Origin: an uncultured Alphaproteobacteria bacterium
Lineage (GTDB): Bacteria > Pseudomonadota > Alphaproteobacteria > Micavibrionales > Micavibrionaceae
Direction: 5' to 3'
NCBI GenBank assembly: GCA_937934135.1
Contig: CALHAW010000022.1
Coordinates: forward strand, 1-47,919
DNA length: 47,919 bases
Below are positions 18,823-30,219 of the stretch, piece by piece. The position numbers and the translations under genes are program-made. The notes beneath the pieces are model-generated. The model saw nothing but the letters and a program-made list of their open reading frames with translations. It was not told the DNA's origin and made no database searches. Within the stretch, counting starts at the first letter, position 1, and every line of letters starts with the position of its first letter.

Positions 18823-19497
18823 TTAGAACAACCCCTGATATTCTTCAAAATTGGTGCTTTTATGGGGATCGGGCCAATATCGGCATCGTAAATGTTCCTC
18901 CGACACCTCAAATTGCGTAATAGATTTGGTACAGGCATCATTGCGGGACATTAAAATGCAATGCGCCGCGCTCTCACTCTCTTGTTCAATATGTATGTCT
19001 GGCAAGTTTTCTTTTATAGGAGCGCCGTGCTTTATCCATTCTTCAAATTGATTCTGCCGCGCGGTCTTCACTTCCCCTTGCTTCCAACTGGAGGATGTTA
19101 AAAAATGCCATTTTTGGTTTGGCAAGATGGTCTGTTCAAAATTTTGACCGTCCCAATGAGAATGTTTGATCTGTTCTGTCATGATTTCAACCAGATGGAA
19201 CGAAGCATAGTGCGTCGGGTCTATTTTTTGCCCAGATAACACCAGCGGCACAAGATTACCGCGTGTTTGTGTCGCCTGATTATTATCTGAGGATTGATAA
19301 CCATTAAGCAACGCCGCAACATGACCTTGTCGATTAACGCCAATCCATGTGCCATTGGCTTTGGTATCTTGGGGCGCAAAAATTTGAGGGCTTTCCCACA
19401 AGAATGGTTTTTTTTCTGGAGCGCGGGCGCGTTGTTCGTCCCTGTTCATCGTCACAAGGAGAGCATTATTTTGACGGCGAATAGTCAGAGTACACAT
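18823..19497 (-). CDS. NRDE (TANGO2-like) family protein
   Basis: A 224-aa protein of the NRDE family: starts MCTLT, has the NRDE motif in VTMNRDEQRARAP (about 16-28) and GTWIGVNRQGHVAALLNGY. The Cys at position 2 suggests an N-terminal-nucleophile-type fold, as in related amidohydrolases. The biochemical role in bacteria is not established; eukaryotic TANGO2 is linked to heme and lipid handling. It follows the DinB-like gene by about 12 bases in the same direction. Confidence 0.85.
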   Translation of the reverse strand: MCTLTIRRQNNALLVTMNRDEQRARAPEKKPFLWESPQIFAPQDTKANGTWIGVNRQGHVAALLNGYQSSDNNQATQTRGNLVPLVLSGQKIDPTHYASFHLVEIMTEQIKHSHWDGQNFEQTILPNQKWHFLTSSSWKQGEVKTARQNQFEEWIKHGAPIKENLPDIHIEQESESAAHCILMSRNDACTKSITQFEVSEEHLRCRYWPDPHKSTNFEEYQGLF

Positions 19498-19508
19498 TGA
19501 TGGTTCTT

Positions 19509-20069
19509 TTACTGCTTAAGGCTTAATTCATGGCGTAGGGTTGAAATAGCTTTGCCAAAATTATCAGGCAACACAACCCCCAACGCATCACATTGCCCGC
19601 CAATCAATGCAAAATGATGTTCAGTGTGGGCAATCACAAACAGTATTTCACGGCCAAGGCTGCTCGCCTGCGCTTCAATGTTATATTGCACATGGACGGC
19701 TTCCATAGATTTTATTGGCTTGTTTAAATCTTGATCGGTTAGTGTATTAAGGCTTTCTTGAAGCATATTAATCACGTCGACCGCATAGGCTCTATCTGTT
19801 TCAATTTTTGTATCGCGTTGGCGCGCATCATAATTAACAACTTCTTCATCCTGCGCGTTTAAAAGCGTTTGCACAAATTCAATTACATGGCGTATATGCT
19901 GCCCGATGGCGCTATGGGTTTTATGCGGCGCGGCTTGGTAGGGCATTGTGATGACATATTGATCATCATTCAGGCAACTTATTACCGTTTTGCAATCCTC
20001 TAATTTACCAAGCAGTGCATCAATTAAGACAGGGGTTTTTGTGTTTTCATTTATCATAGAATTATTCAT
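19509..20069 (-). CDS. DinB-like helical bundle protein
   Basis: About 186 residues. The His in IGQHIRHVIEF and the cluster HTEHHFALIG near the C-terminus match the metal-binding triad of the DinB/YfiT four-helix bundle family, some members of which are metal-dependent thiol transferases. The frame is open to a TTG at 20087, but the ATG at 20069 is preferred; no clear ribosome binding site precedes either. It is transcribed with the NRDE gene. Confidence 0.75.
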   Translation of the reverse strand: MNNSMINENTKTPVLIDALLGKLEDCKTVISCLNDDQYVITMPYQAAPHKTHSAIGQHIRHVIEFVQTLLNAQDEEVVNYDARQRDTKIETDRAYAVDVINMLQESLNTLTDQDLNKPIKSMEAVHVQYNIEAQASSLGREILFVIAHTEHHFALIGGQCDALGVVLPDNFGKAISTLRHELSLKQ

Positions 20070-20103
20070 GTACACATATTCGTACAAAAATTAAAAAAAG
20101 CCA

Positions 20104-20139
20104 CAAAAAAAGGCCGAGATTAATTTCTCGGCCTTTTTT
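20104..20139 (-). terminator. groESL terminator
   Basis: Perfect nine-base stem AGGCCGAGA/TCTCGGCCT (20111-20119 with 20126-20134), six-base loop, flanked by A on the left and T on the right, so it can act on both strands. It lies about 145 bases after the groEL stop. Confidence 0.85.
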
Positions 20140-20222
20140 AAAATTCTTATGGGTTCATAATATATTGATCAAAATATATTTATCGAAGTATTTTTGTGAT
20201 CTGACTAGGCGGATAAGGGGAA

Positions 20223-20239
20223 GTGTAGGAAACCTACAC
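20223..20239. repeat. Short perfect hairpin in the groEL 3' region
   Basis: GTGTAGG and CCTACAC around an AAA loop, in the 145-base stretch between the groEL stop and its terminator. There is no T run after it, so it is not a terminator by itself; it may stabilise the message end. Confidence 0.45.
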
Positions 20240-20283
20240 GGGCCGAAATCCAACGACGTCAGGCGCAAAAAGACGAAGATAAA

Positions 20284-22005
<1,722 letters not shown>

Positions 22006-22027
22006 TTAATATTAGATTATTTTTGGA

Positions 22028-22318
22028 TTAGGCTGCGACGATTCCGATGACATCGGATTCTTTCATGACCATCAGCTCTTCACCATCGATCATTACTTCT
22101 GTACCAGCCCATTTTGAGAAGATGACCTTGTCACCTGCTTTAACGTCAAGCGGGCGAACATCACCATTGTCGTTTACGTGTCCTGTACCAACGGCGACAA
22201 CTTCGCCTTCCATTGGTTTTTCTTGCGCTGTATCAGGAATAATAATTCCACCAGCTGTTTTTGCTTCTTGCTCAATACGGCGCAAAAGCACTCTGTCATG
22301 TAATGGACGAAATTTCAT
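22028..22318 (-). CDS. groES: Co-chaperonin GroES (10 kDa)
   Basis: A 96-aa lid of the GroEL chamber. It starts [35 protein letters not shown], with the mobile loop at about 17-33. The frame is open 22 codons further upstream, but a GGAG ribosome binding site and the family alignment set the start at 22318. It is the first gene of the groESL operon. Confidence 0.98.
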   Translation of the reverse strand: MKFRPLHDRVLLRRIEQEAKTAGGIIIPDTAQEKPMEGEVVAVGTGHVNDNGDVRPLDVKAGDKVIFSKWAGTEVMIDGEELMVMKESDVIGIVAA

Positions 22319-22411
22319 TTTACTTTCTCCTTTTTTAGATTTGACCCTCAAGGTCACAAGCGACCTATGGGTATTCAAAACCAAGTTAAACCAACACCTT
22401 AATCAAGCGTG

Positions 22412-22438
22412 TTAGCACTCCCCTCATGGGAGTGCTAG
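22412..22438 (-). promoter_or_regulatory. CIRCE element (HrcA operator)
   Basis: TTAGCACTC, nine bases, GAGTGCTAG: the CIRCE inverted repeat with one mismatch from consensus (last base G instead of A). It overlaps the predicted groES transcription start, so binding of the repressor HrcA would block initiation. hrcA itself is not in the window. Confidence 0.95.
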
Positions 22439-22439
22439 G

Positions 22440-22469
22440 GTTATATCACACTAATTTCAAAAACTTCAA
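22440..22469 (-). promoter_or_regulatory. groESL promoter
   Basis: -35 TTGAAG at 22469-22464, 18-base spacer, -10 TATAAC at 22445-22440, immediately upstream of CIRCE. The start point would fall near 22433. Confidence 0.6.
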
Positions 22470-22522
22470 GACTCTTTTTAAAAATAAAGAATGGCTTCTG
22501 ATAATGATTAGAAAGGATTTTA

Positions 22523-22531
22523 TGCTATAAT
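22523..22531 (+). promoter_or_regulatory. Extended -10 promoter of usg, probably leaderless
   Basis: TGCTATAAT is a perfect extended -10 element. The ATG of usg begins six bases after it, so the transcript would start at or next to the ATG. No ribosome binding site is present. Confidence 0.55.
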
Positions 22532-22537
22532 AAGAAC

Positions 22538-22813
22538 ATGAGCGAACTGCAAAGCGATTTACAGGTTCAATTAGAAGGCTTTCGCCTTACCACGGCGCAA
22601 ATTTACTATCATCTGCCTGATTACCCTGACTTATTACAAGAATTTATCTGGCAACGTTATGATATTGCGCCCGCATTCCCAAAACTCTATGGCTTTATTG
22701 ATTTTTGGCAAAAAGAGATCGAGGGTAGCCTGCATTCAGTCTATGTTGCAAAAAAAGAACTAATCAGTCCGGCACAAACCCGTATGTTAGATGCAGAATT
22801 TACATTACAATAA
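22538..22813 (+). CDS. usg: Usg family protein
   Basis: A 91-aa member of a small family found in alphaproteobacteria. The core GFRLTTAQIYYHLPDYPDLLQEFIW (quoted in part) followed by YDIAPAFPKLYGFIDFWQKEIEGSLHSVYVA is diagnostic. In other genomes it often lies next to trpF; here it does not. The biochemical role is unknown. It is divergent from groES and lacks a 5' leader by promoter position. Confidence 0.88.
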   Translation: MSELQSDLQVQLEGFRLTTAQIYYHLPDYPDLLQEFIWQRYDIAPAFPKLYGFIDFWQKEIEGSLHSVYVAKKELISPAQTRMLDAEFTLQ

Positions 22814-22829
22814 TTTTCCATAAAAAATA

Positions 22830-22857
22830 TTGACATAATAAAAAATTTCTGTATAGT
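22830..22857 (+). promoter_or_regulatory. Strong promoter giving a leaderless mRNA
   Basis: -35 TTGACA (perfect) at 22830-22835, 16-base spacer, -10 TATAGT at 22852-22857, then six bases to the ATG at 22864. The usual start point (seven bases after the -10) is the A of the ATG. Confidence 0.7.
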
Positions 22858-22863
22858 GCCATC

Positions 22864-23178
22864 ATGGTTAAAGAAGTTCTAAGCACATATTTTGGTCGCA
22901 TTGCCCGTCCTGTTGATTACATGAGAGAATCAAAAGCCCTGAAAGCAAATGCGGCTGAAGAGCAATCAATTCCAATGTTACAAGAAGGTGTAAAAAACTT
23001 TCCGAATGACCATGTATTATGGTTTACCCTTGGGAAATCTCTCTTCTTTTTAAATCGATTGCAGGAATCTGAAAAAGCCATAAAAAGATCTTTAGACCTT
23101 AATCCCTATGATCAGAGAACGCGAACATTTTATAATCGTATTCTGACAAAAACAGGACAACAGCACCATAGAAGGTAA
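22864..23178 (+). CDS. TPR repeat protein
   Basis: A 104-aa protein with one to two tetratricopeptide repeats, clearest in DHVLWFTLGKSLFFLNRLQESEKAIKRSLDLNPYD (about residues 52-86; quoted in part as SLFFLNRLQESEKAI). Such repeats mediate protein binding; partners are unknown. It has its own strong promoter and no room for a ribosome binding site. It ends two bases before the ferredoxin gene on the opposite strand. Confidence 0.75.
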   Translation: MVKEVLSTYFGRIARPVDYMRESKALKANAAEEQSIPMLQEGVKNFPNDHVLWFTLGKSLFFLNRLQESEKAIKRSLDLNPYDQRTRTFYNRILTKTGQQHHRR

Positions 23179-23180
23179 TT

Positions 23181-23498
23181 TTAAGGCTCTGTCCCCGGCG
23201 CGATAGTCACCTTTAAACCATCCAATTCTTCACTCATCAAAATCTGGCAAGATAGGCGGGAATTGTCTTTGACGTCCATCGCTTCATCGAGCATATCTTC
23301 TTCTTCGTCCTGTATATCATAAAGTTTATCAACCCAATCTTCATGCACATAAACATGACAGGTCGCGCAACAACAGGCGCCGCCACATTCGGCCTTTAAG
23401 GGAAGTTCATAATCTTTAATAATTTCCATGACGCGCCAGCCTTCCAGTGCGTCCAGCGCATGTTCTTTTCCATCAGGATCTGTGACGTAAATTTTCAT
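23181..23498 (-). CDS. Adrenodoxin-type [2Fe-2S] ferredoxin
   Basis: A 105-aa ferredoxin with the cluster motif C38-x5-C44-x2-C47-x36-C84, typical of the adrenodoxin/Isc ferredoxin group. It has two extra Cys (42, 43). It carries single electrons to iron-sulfur assembly, P450 or heme-modifying enzymes. It is the last gene downstream of a ferredoxin reductase and a membrane protein in the same direction, and the heme A synthase gene lies at the other end of this group. AAGGA precedes the start by about 12 bases. Confidence 0.93.
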   Translation of the reverse strand: MKIYVTDPDGKEHALDALEGWRVMEIIKDYELPLKAECGGACCCATCHVYVHEDWVDKLYDIQDEEEDMLDEAMDVKDNSRLSCQILMSEELDGLKVTIAPGTEP

Positions 23499-23552
23499 GT
23501 AATAAAAAATTCCTTCGTAATTTTTAACGTCATACGTGCAAACGCAAGGACG

Positions 23553-24332
23553 CTATTTCTTAATCTTCATATCCAGAATTTGGATAAAGGCATAAGCCAT
23601 ACCCGCCGTCACCAAAATATTTTTTACCGTATCCAGCGCCACACGCACAAACATAATAAGTGCCTGCATCACAGGCAGTGGATCTTCACCGGCAACGCTT
23701 TGTAAAATACCGCCTAATAAATAAAGTGCCAAAATAGGCGGCATAAAGCAAACCAGCCACACCCCTATAAGATTAAACGTAAGCCCCTTTGGCATTAATT
23801 TATGCAAGACAACGCGTAAATTTATATTCACCGCAAGTGGAATATACAGCCACACAAACCGAAATAAAAAGAATGTCAGCACCATCATCATGATACCTGA
23901 TAGCGCCACCGCAGGATCTGCTTCTGAAGGGTCCATATCCAATGGAATTTGCGCCATAAAGAAAGAGAAAAACCCAGCAATCAAAAGATTAATTAGGGCA
24001 TAAGCCACCGCGCCGCCCATGATACCACGGGCGCGTGTTTTTATTTCTTTTAAATCCTTTCCTTCATTACCACTGGGTTGAAACGGCCAACGATGATGCG
24101 GCACAATTAACGTGCGCACCCAATGGGACAACAGCCATCCTTCGACAAAATAAGCAGGCAACATCATAAGAGATAAACGCAGGACATTATGAGGCTCAAC
24201 ATAATGAACAGAGATCGCATAAAAAATATATTTAATAATAAGCGGTACGAGCGCCAGCTTCATGAGATATTCACGTTCTGCCCATGTGATCCGATAGGCT
24301 TGCCGCGCTGTATTTACGATATCAAACGCCAT
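23553..24332 (-). CDS. Multi-spanning membrane protein of unknown function
   Basis: A 259-aa protein with about five or six membrane segments (roughly 25-42, 52-72, 105-130, 145-172, 188-212, 225-250). The N-terminus DIVNTARQAYRITWAEREYLMKLALVPL is seen, by my recollection, in uncharacterised alphaproteobacterial membrane proteins. It begins two bases after the ferredoxin reductase stop and is followed by the ferredoxin, so it may serve the same electron-transfer pathway. No function can be assigned. Confidence 0.75.
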   Translation of the reverse strand: MAFDIVNTARQAYRITWAEREYLMKLALVPLIIKYIFYAISVHYVEPHNVLRLSLMMLPAYFVEGWLLSHWVRTLIVPHHRWPFQPSGNEGKDLKEIKTRARGIMGGAVAYALINLLIAGFFSFFMAQIPLDMDPSEADPAVALSGIMMMVLTFFLFRFVWLYIPLAVNINLRVVLHKLMPKGLTFNLIGVWLVCFMPPILALYLLGGILQSVAGEDPLPVMQALIMFVRVALDTVKNILVTAGMAYAFIQILDMKIKK

Positions 24333-24334
24333 GC

Positions 24335-26386
<2,052 letters not shown>

Positions 26387-26398
26387 AACAAAAAAGGA

Positions 26399-27022
26399 TT
26401 ATTTCTTATCTACGGACGAGCGTTCAACACGATTTTGAATAACTTCTTTAGGCAGTAAAATATCTTGTAATAAGCTGATTAATTTATCTTCAGTATCATC
26501 CATGCTTTTTAACAAAGATCGACAGGATTTTTCAGTTGTAATAGGCGTTTTTTCAATCTTACTTTCTGAAAATGCATAAGCTTTATCATTTAATGCAACC
26601 GCATATTCGTAATCTTTAACATGGAATGCATTTTGTTCTTTTAATTCATTTTTCAAAAAGCTTTCTGCATTGTTTAAAATAGGAAAGACGGCTTTTTCCC
26701 ATTCTTTCAAACGTGTATTCATTTGCATTTTAATCGATGGGTTTTCTTTACCGCATGCTTTTACCGCATTTTTAATATCACGGTGAACAATGTTAATGGC
26801 GCGTATTGTGCTGTGCTTATTTCTTAGGATAAAGAAAATTTTCTGATTTTCTTCTGGTAAGCTTTCCAACAATTTATTTTCTGCATCAATCCATTTTGTG
26901 ATGGGTGTTTCTTCTGCCTTAAAATCTTTTGCATCTTGCGCTTTTTTATCCTGCGCAAAGGCAACAGTGACAAATAAAAGAAATATACAAAATAGAGGGA
27001 TTAAAAATCGAATAATCATCAT
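26399..27022 (-). CDS. Exported alpha-helical protein of unknown function
   Basis: A 207-aa protein with a signal peptide (FLIPLFCIFLLFVTVAFAQ, cleavage about residue 23). The mature part is charged, almost entirely helical by composition, and has two Cys (C93, C167 approximately). No domain is recognised. The region before it (27075-27245, same strand) can fold into a candidate switching leader RNA ending in a terminator 67 bases before the ATG, so expression may be controlled by premature termination. It is convergent with ctaA, 12 bases apart. Confidence 0.7.
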   Translation of the reverse strand: MMIIRFLIPLFCIFLLFVTVAFAQDKKAQDAKDFKAEETPITKWIDAENKLLESLPEENQKIFFILRNKHSTIRAINIVHRDIKNAVKACGKENPSIKMQMNTRLKEWEKAVFPILNNAESFLKNELKEQNAFHVKDYEYAVALNDKAYAFSESKIEKTPITTEKSCRSLLKSMDDTEDKLISLLQDILLPKEVIQNRVERSSVDKK

Positions 27023-27074
27023 TATCTTTCTTATGAATTAAACTGACCCTATTCATATCACGTATAAAAGACCA

Positions 27075-27117
27075 AAACAAAGAAAAGACCGCCGAAAGCA
27101 GGGATGCTTCACGGCGG
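27075..27117 (-). terminator. Terminator-like hairpin in the leader of the 26399-27022 gene
   Basis: On the minus strand an outer CCGCCG/CGGCGG stem (27117-27112 with 27094-27089) and an inner AAGCA/TGCTT type stem around a four-base loop, followed by a T-rich tail interrupted by a few C and G (27088-27074). It is a moderate terminator. Confidence 0.55.
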
Positions 27118-27245
27118 CCAAAGGGACGAAAATTACACATAACACCCAGGGCCGACCGGCGAGTGAGATTTGCGGGGCATTGCAAACCGGTCGAGGTAAT
27201 ATGCGTATTACAAAGGGAGAAGCTACAGAAAATACAGCCCTGATT
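27089..27245 (-). promoter_or_regulatory. Candidate structured RNA: riboswitch-like leader or small RNA
   Basis: GC-rich island in AT-rich sequence between rne and the 26399-27022 gene. On the minus strand a closing stem (27242-27237 with 27152-27147, six pairs) encloses two hairpins: 27211-27206/27201-27196 with a four-base loop, and 27192-27187/27159-27154 extended by 27186-27182/27173-27169. The terminator-like hairpin follows. Segment 27158-27150 can instead pair with 27119-27112, the 5' arm of that hairpin, with one bulge, which would be an antiterminator. A possible promoter lies just upstream. I do not recognise a known RNA family. Confidence 0.45.
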
Positions 27246-27250
27246 TAAGG

Positions 27251-27277
27251 ACTATATTATTTAAATATTAAAATCAA
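27251..27277 (-). promoter_or_regulatory. Possible promoter of the structured RNA
   Basis: -35 TTGATT at 27277-27272, 15-base spacer, -10 TATAGT at 27256-27251 on the minus strand. The start would be near 27244, directly at the closing stem of the RNA. The spacer is short and the region is AT-rich. Confidence 0.4.
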
Positions 27278-27330
27278 AAACATCCCCTATGCATATTATT
27301 ATGTTAAGTCATGAGAGGTTAACAGCGTGT

Positions 27331-27357
27331 AAAAAATAGATAAAATTTTATCTATTT
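27331..27357 (-). terminator. Possible rne terminator: 24-base AT palindrome
   Basis: A perfect palindrome with 12-base arms (27334-27345 and 27346-27357), centred on AAAATTTT, begins 12 bases after the rne stop. On the minus strand it runs into six T. The stem is almost all A-T, so it is weaker than a usual terminator; it could also be a protein-binding site. Confidence 0.5.
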
Positions 27358-27368
27358 CCTTATATGAC

Positions 27369-29849
27369 TTAATCAATCAAACGATTCCACCAGCCTTTTT
27401 TCTTATCTGTTGGCGCTTCATTTACGACCTCATACTCTTTCGCATGTGTCTCTTGGGCGGGTGCCGCGCGCTTTTTGTCATCATTTGAAGCAGAAGGTTT
27501 GGCTTCGGCGGTTTTCTTTTTCGTTTTTGAAGAAGATTTTTTCGCCGATTTAGAAGACTTCTTTTTCTCTTCTTTTTTCTGGGGCGCGGCGCTTTTTTCT
27601 TCGGCGCGTGCCGCTATAACACCATCCTTATCAGGTGCGCTCTTTACTGCATCATCGCTATTTACAGGATTTTGATCCGCTCCGTCTTCGGACTTATTTT
27701 TGTTATGACGGCGTCCACCACGACGGCCACGACGACGTGATTTTTTAGGCTTGTCTTCATCATTTTTCTGATGATGTGAAGATTGTTCGTCTGAACCCTC
27801 TTCAATAACCGCTCCATCACGTTTTTTGAGAACCTTCACATTAAATTCAGATGGCTTTAAACCATCATCCGTACGCACATGAACGCGCACATCATAAAGA
27901 ATTTCGATATCGGCCAACATTTGGCGCTTATGATTTAAAATATAAACCGCAACACTATTTGGTAGATTCAAATTCATCTCAGCTGTCTTACCTTTAATGC
28001 TTTCTTCTACAATCGCACGAAGTGCGGTAATCGCGGCAAAGTCTAATGTCTTAGTTGATCCCGTTCCATCACAATGCGAACAAGTTTCAAATTGCGCTTC
28101 TGTTAAACTGGGGTTTAATCGTTGACGGGATAATTCAAGCAAGCCGAATGATGAGATACGACCTACTTGGATACGCGCCCGATCATCTGACAGCGCATCA
28201 CGTAAGCGATTTTCAACCTTGCGGTTATTACGGCGTTCTTCCATATCAATAAAATCAATAACAACTAAACCACCCAGATCACGCAAACGGAGTTGACGCG
28301 CCACTTCCGAAGCAGCTTCGAGATTCGTTTTTAATGCTGTTGCTTCAATATGGCGTTCTTTTGTTGCACGGCCAGAGTTCACATCAACGGCAACCAATGC
28401 TTCCGTGGGGTTAATAACAAGCGAACCACCAGATTTTAATGTGACGCTAATGTTACCAATTTCACTAATTTGTTGTTCCACTTTATATTTGTGGAATAAT
28501 GGCAGGCGCTCTTCTTTATATTCTTGCACTTTTTTGGCATGGGACGGCACCAGCATCTTCATAAATTCTTTTGCCGTTTTAAACCCTTTACCACCCGCAA
28601 CCAAAACTTCTTCAATATCACGTGTATAAAGGTCACGGATAGAACGCTTAATCAGGTTTCCTTCTTCATTAATCAAAGAAGGAGCGGTTGATTTTAATGT
28701 ATCTTCACGAATTGTATTCCAAAGACGTACTAAATAATCAAGATCACGTTTAATTTCTGCTTTTGTACGCGATACACCCGCCGTTCTTAAAATCACAGAC
28801 ATGCCCTCTGGGATCGTCAATTCTTTTAGAATTTCACGCATCCGTTTGCGGTCTTTGAAATTACCAATTTTACGACTGACGCCGCCGCCGCGGGGGCTGT
28901 TTGGCATTAACACACAATATCTTCCCGGTAAGGAAAGATAGCTTGTGACCGCCGCGCCTTTATTGCCACGCTCTTCTTTAGAGACTTGGATCAACATGAC
29001 TTGACCGCGTTTAATCACTTCTTGGATTTTATATTTATGACGCAGGCTTTTTTTGAAAGATTGTTCACCATCTTCATCAACCAATTCATCATTTTTATTG
29101 CGCAATGCAGAACGTTTTTTTCCATGACGTCCACGGCGATTATTATTGCGTCCGCGCCCACGGCGATTATTTTTCTTCTCGCCTTCATTATCACCGTCAG
29201 ATTCAGTATCGCTCTCGCTTGAAGTGTCCTCTTGCGCCGCAATGTCATCTTGGTCAGTTGATACAGCTTCGGCTTCGGTTTCATCCGCTTCGGCGTTTTT
29301 CTGTTCTTCTTTTTTAGACGGTTTCTTTTTAGATTTTCTTGATTTCTTTTTATCTTTGGCCAGTAAATCAGCATCATCTTCATCCGCCGGTTTATCTGCG
29401 CCACCAACTTCGACAACCGCCTCAACGCCGTCTTCATCTTCTTCGGTGATATCTTCTATTTCTTCGATATCTGCATCAACACTATCATCTGCATCATCTT
29501 CTAAATCATCTTCAGACTCTTCTGCTATTTCATCTTCATCATCCTGGTTATTACGGTCAAAGGCCGCTTTATGTTCGGCCAATAAGGCTTCACGGTCACT
29601 CACAGGAATGCGGAAATAATCAGGGTGAATTTCAGAAAAAGGCAAAAACCCATGACGGTTACCGCCATAATTCACAAAAGCGGCCTGTAAGGATGGTTCA
29701 ACCCGCGTTACTTTGGCAAGGTACACCCCACCTTTAATTTGTTTTCTAACCATACTTTCATAATCAAATTCTTCCAGTCGGCCATTTTCAACGATAGCAA
29801 CACGTGTTTCTTCTTTGTGCGTTGCATCAATCAACATTTTTTTTGTCAT
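27369..29849 (-). CDS. rne: Ribonuclease E/G
   Basis: An 826-aa endoribonuclease for mRNA decay and rRNA/tRNA processing. The start MTKKMLIDATHKEETRVAIVENGRLEEFDYES is typical; a GGAG motif fixes it at 29849, although the frame is open 43 codons further. The S1 domain is interrupted (about residues 85-255) by an acidic stretch followed by Lys/Arg-rich and RRGRGRNNNRRGRHGKK segments, as in other alphaproteobacteria. The catalytic site has AVDVNSGR and VVIDFIDM, and the zinc link is CSHCDGTG. The C-terminal 170 residues are a disordered, charged scaffold with RRGRRGGRR. Confidence 0.96.
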   Translation of the reverse strand: MTKKMLIDATHKEETRVAIVENGRLEEFDYESMVRKQIKGGVYLAKVTRVEPSLQAAFVNYGGNRHGFLPFSEIHPDYFRIPVSDREALLAEHKAAFDRNNQDDEDEIAEESEDDLEDDADDSVDADIEEIEDITEEDEDGVEAVVEVGGADKPADEDDADLLAKDKKKSRKSKKKPSKKEEQKNAEADETEAEAVSTDQDDIAAQEDTSSESDTESDGDNEGEKKNNRRGRGRNNNRRGRHGKKRSALRNKNDELVDEDGEQSFKKSLRHKYKIQEVIKRGQVMLIQVSKEERGNKGAAVTSYLSLPGRYCVLMPNSPRGGGVSRKIGNFKDRKRMREILKELTIPEGMSVILRTAGVSRTKAEIKRDLDYLVRLWNTIREDTLKSTAPSLINEEGNLIKRSIRDLYTRDIEEVLVAGGKGFKTAKEFMKMLVPSHAKKVQEYKEERLPLFHKYKVEQQISEIGNISVTLKSGGSLVINPTEALVAVDVNSGRATKERHIEATALKTNLEAASEVARQLRLRDLGGLVVIDFIDMEERRNNRKVENRLRDALSDDRARIQVGRISSFGLLELSRQRLNPSLTEAQFETCSHCDGTGSTKTLDFAAITALRAIVEESIKGKTAEMNLNLPNSVAVYILNHKRQMLADIEILYDVRVHVRTDDGLKPSEFNVKVLKKRDGAVIEEGSDEQSSHHQKNDEDKPKKSRRRGRRGGRRHNKNKSEDGADQNPVNSDDAVKSAPDKDGVIAARAEEKSAAPQKKEEKKKSSKSAKKSSSKTKKKTAEAKPSASNDDKKRAAPAQETHAKEYEVVNEAPTDKKKGWWNRLID

Positions 29850-30219
29850 ATTATTTCTCCATATGCGGCGAAAGCAGATCCATTTCGCGCGACAGGGGAA
29901 ATGGTTTGCGCCTTCACGCATGATTTTAAGTCTTCTTCTTCGGATGTCGTGGGGAGAGCCATTCGCTAGCCTCGCCAAAATCTAATGAGGGATTCTATTC
30001 ATCCTCTCTTTAGCGCCGAAAAAGAGAAAATTATTCTCAATTCTTACCGTCATAGCTAGCGAAACTTATAAAAAACGTAATTAAATCAAATAATTATGCT
30101 AAAGCCACAACGGGTCGCAAGATGACAATACACCCGCCCCCCTTTTCACGCAAGCTGTAAAATAAGGCTTTAAAATCAGGTCATGACTTTTCCTTTTTTT
30201 GTCTGTATTTTAATCGTTC
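29850..30219. other. rne-amiC divergent intergenic region
   Basis: 370 bases between the divergent rne and amiC starts. It should hold both promoters and a long rne leader; a small imperfect hairpin (GAGGGAT/ATCCTC) lies near 29983-30003. A TTTAAT at 30209-30214, five bases before the amiC ATG, may be a -10 box, but no good -35 accompanies it. I see no gene in it. In E. coli rne is autoregulated through its leader; whether that holds here cannot be judged. Confidence 0.4.

Noticed and set aside
27075-27245. Identification of the structured region as 6S RNA, tmRNA, SRP RNA or a known riboswitch
   Set aside because: I could not find the conserved motifs of any of these; the size alone is not enough.
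28986-29619. Open frames antisense to rne, including a hydrophobic 78-residue one and a Ser-rich 157-residue one
   Set aside because: They mirror the low-complexity acidic/basic insert of RNase E (GAA/GAT repeats read in reverse) and have no ribosome binding sites or recognisable domains.
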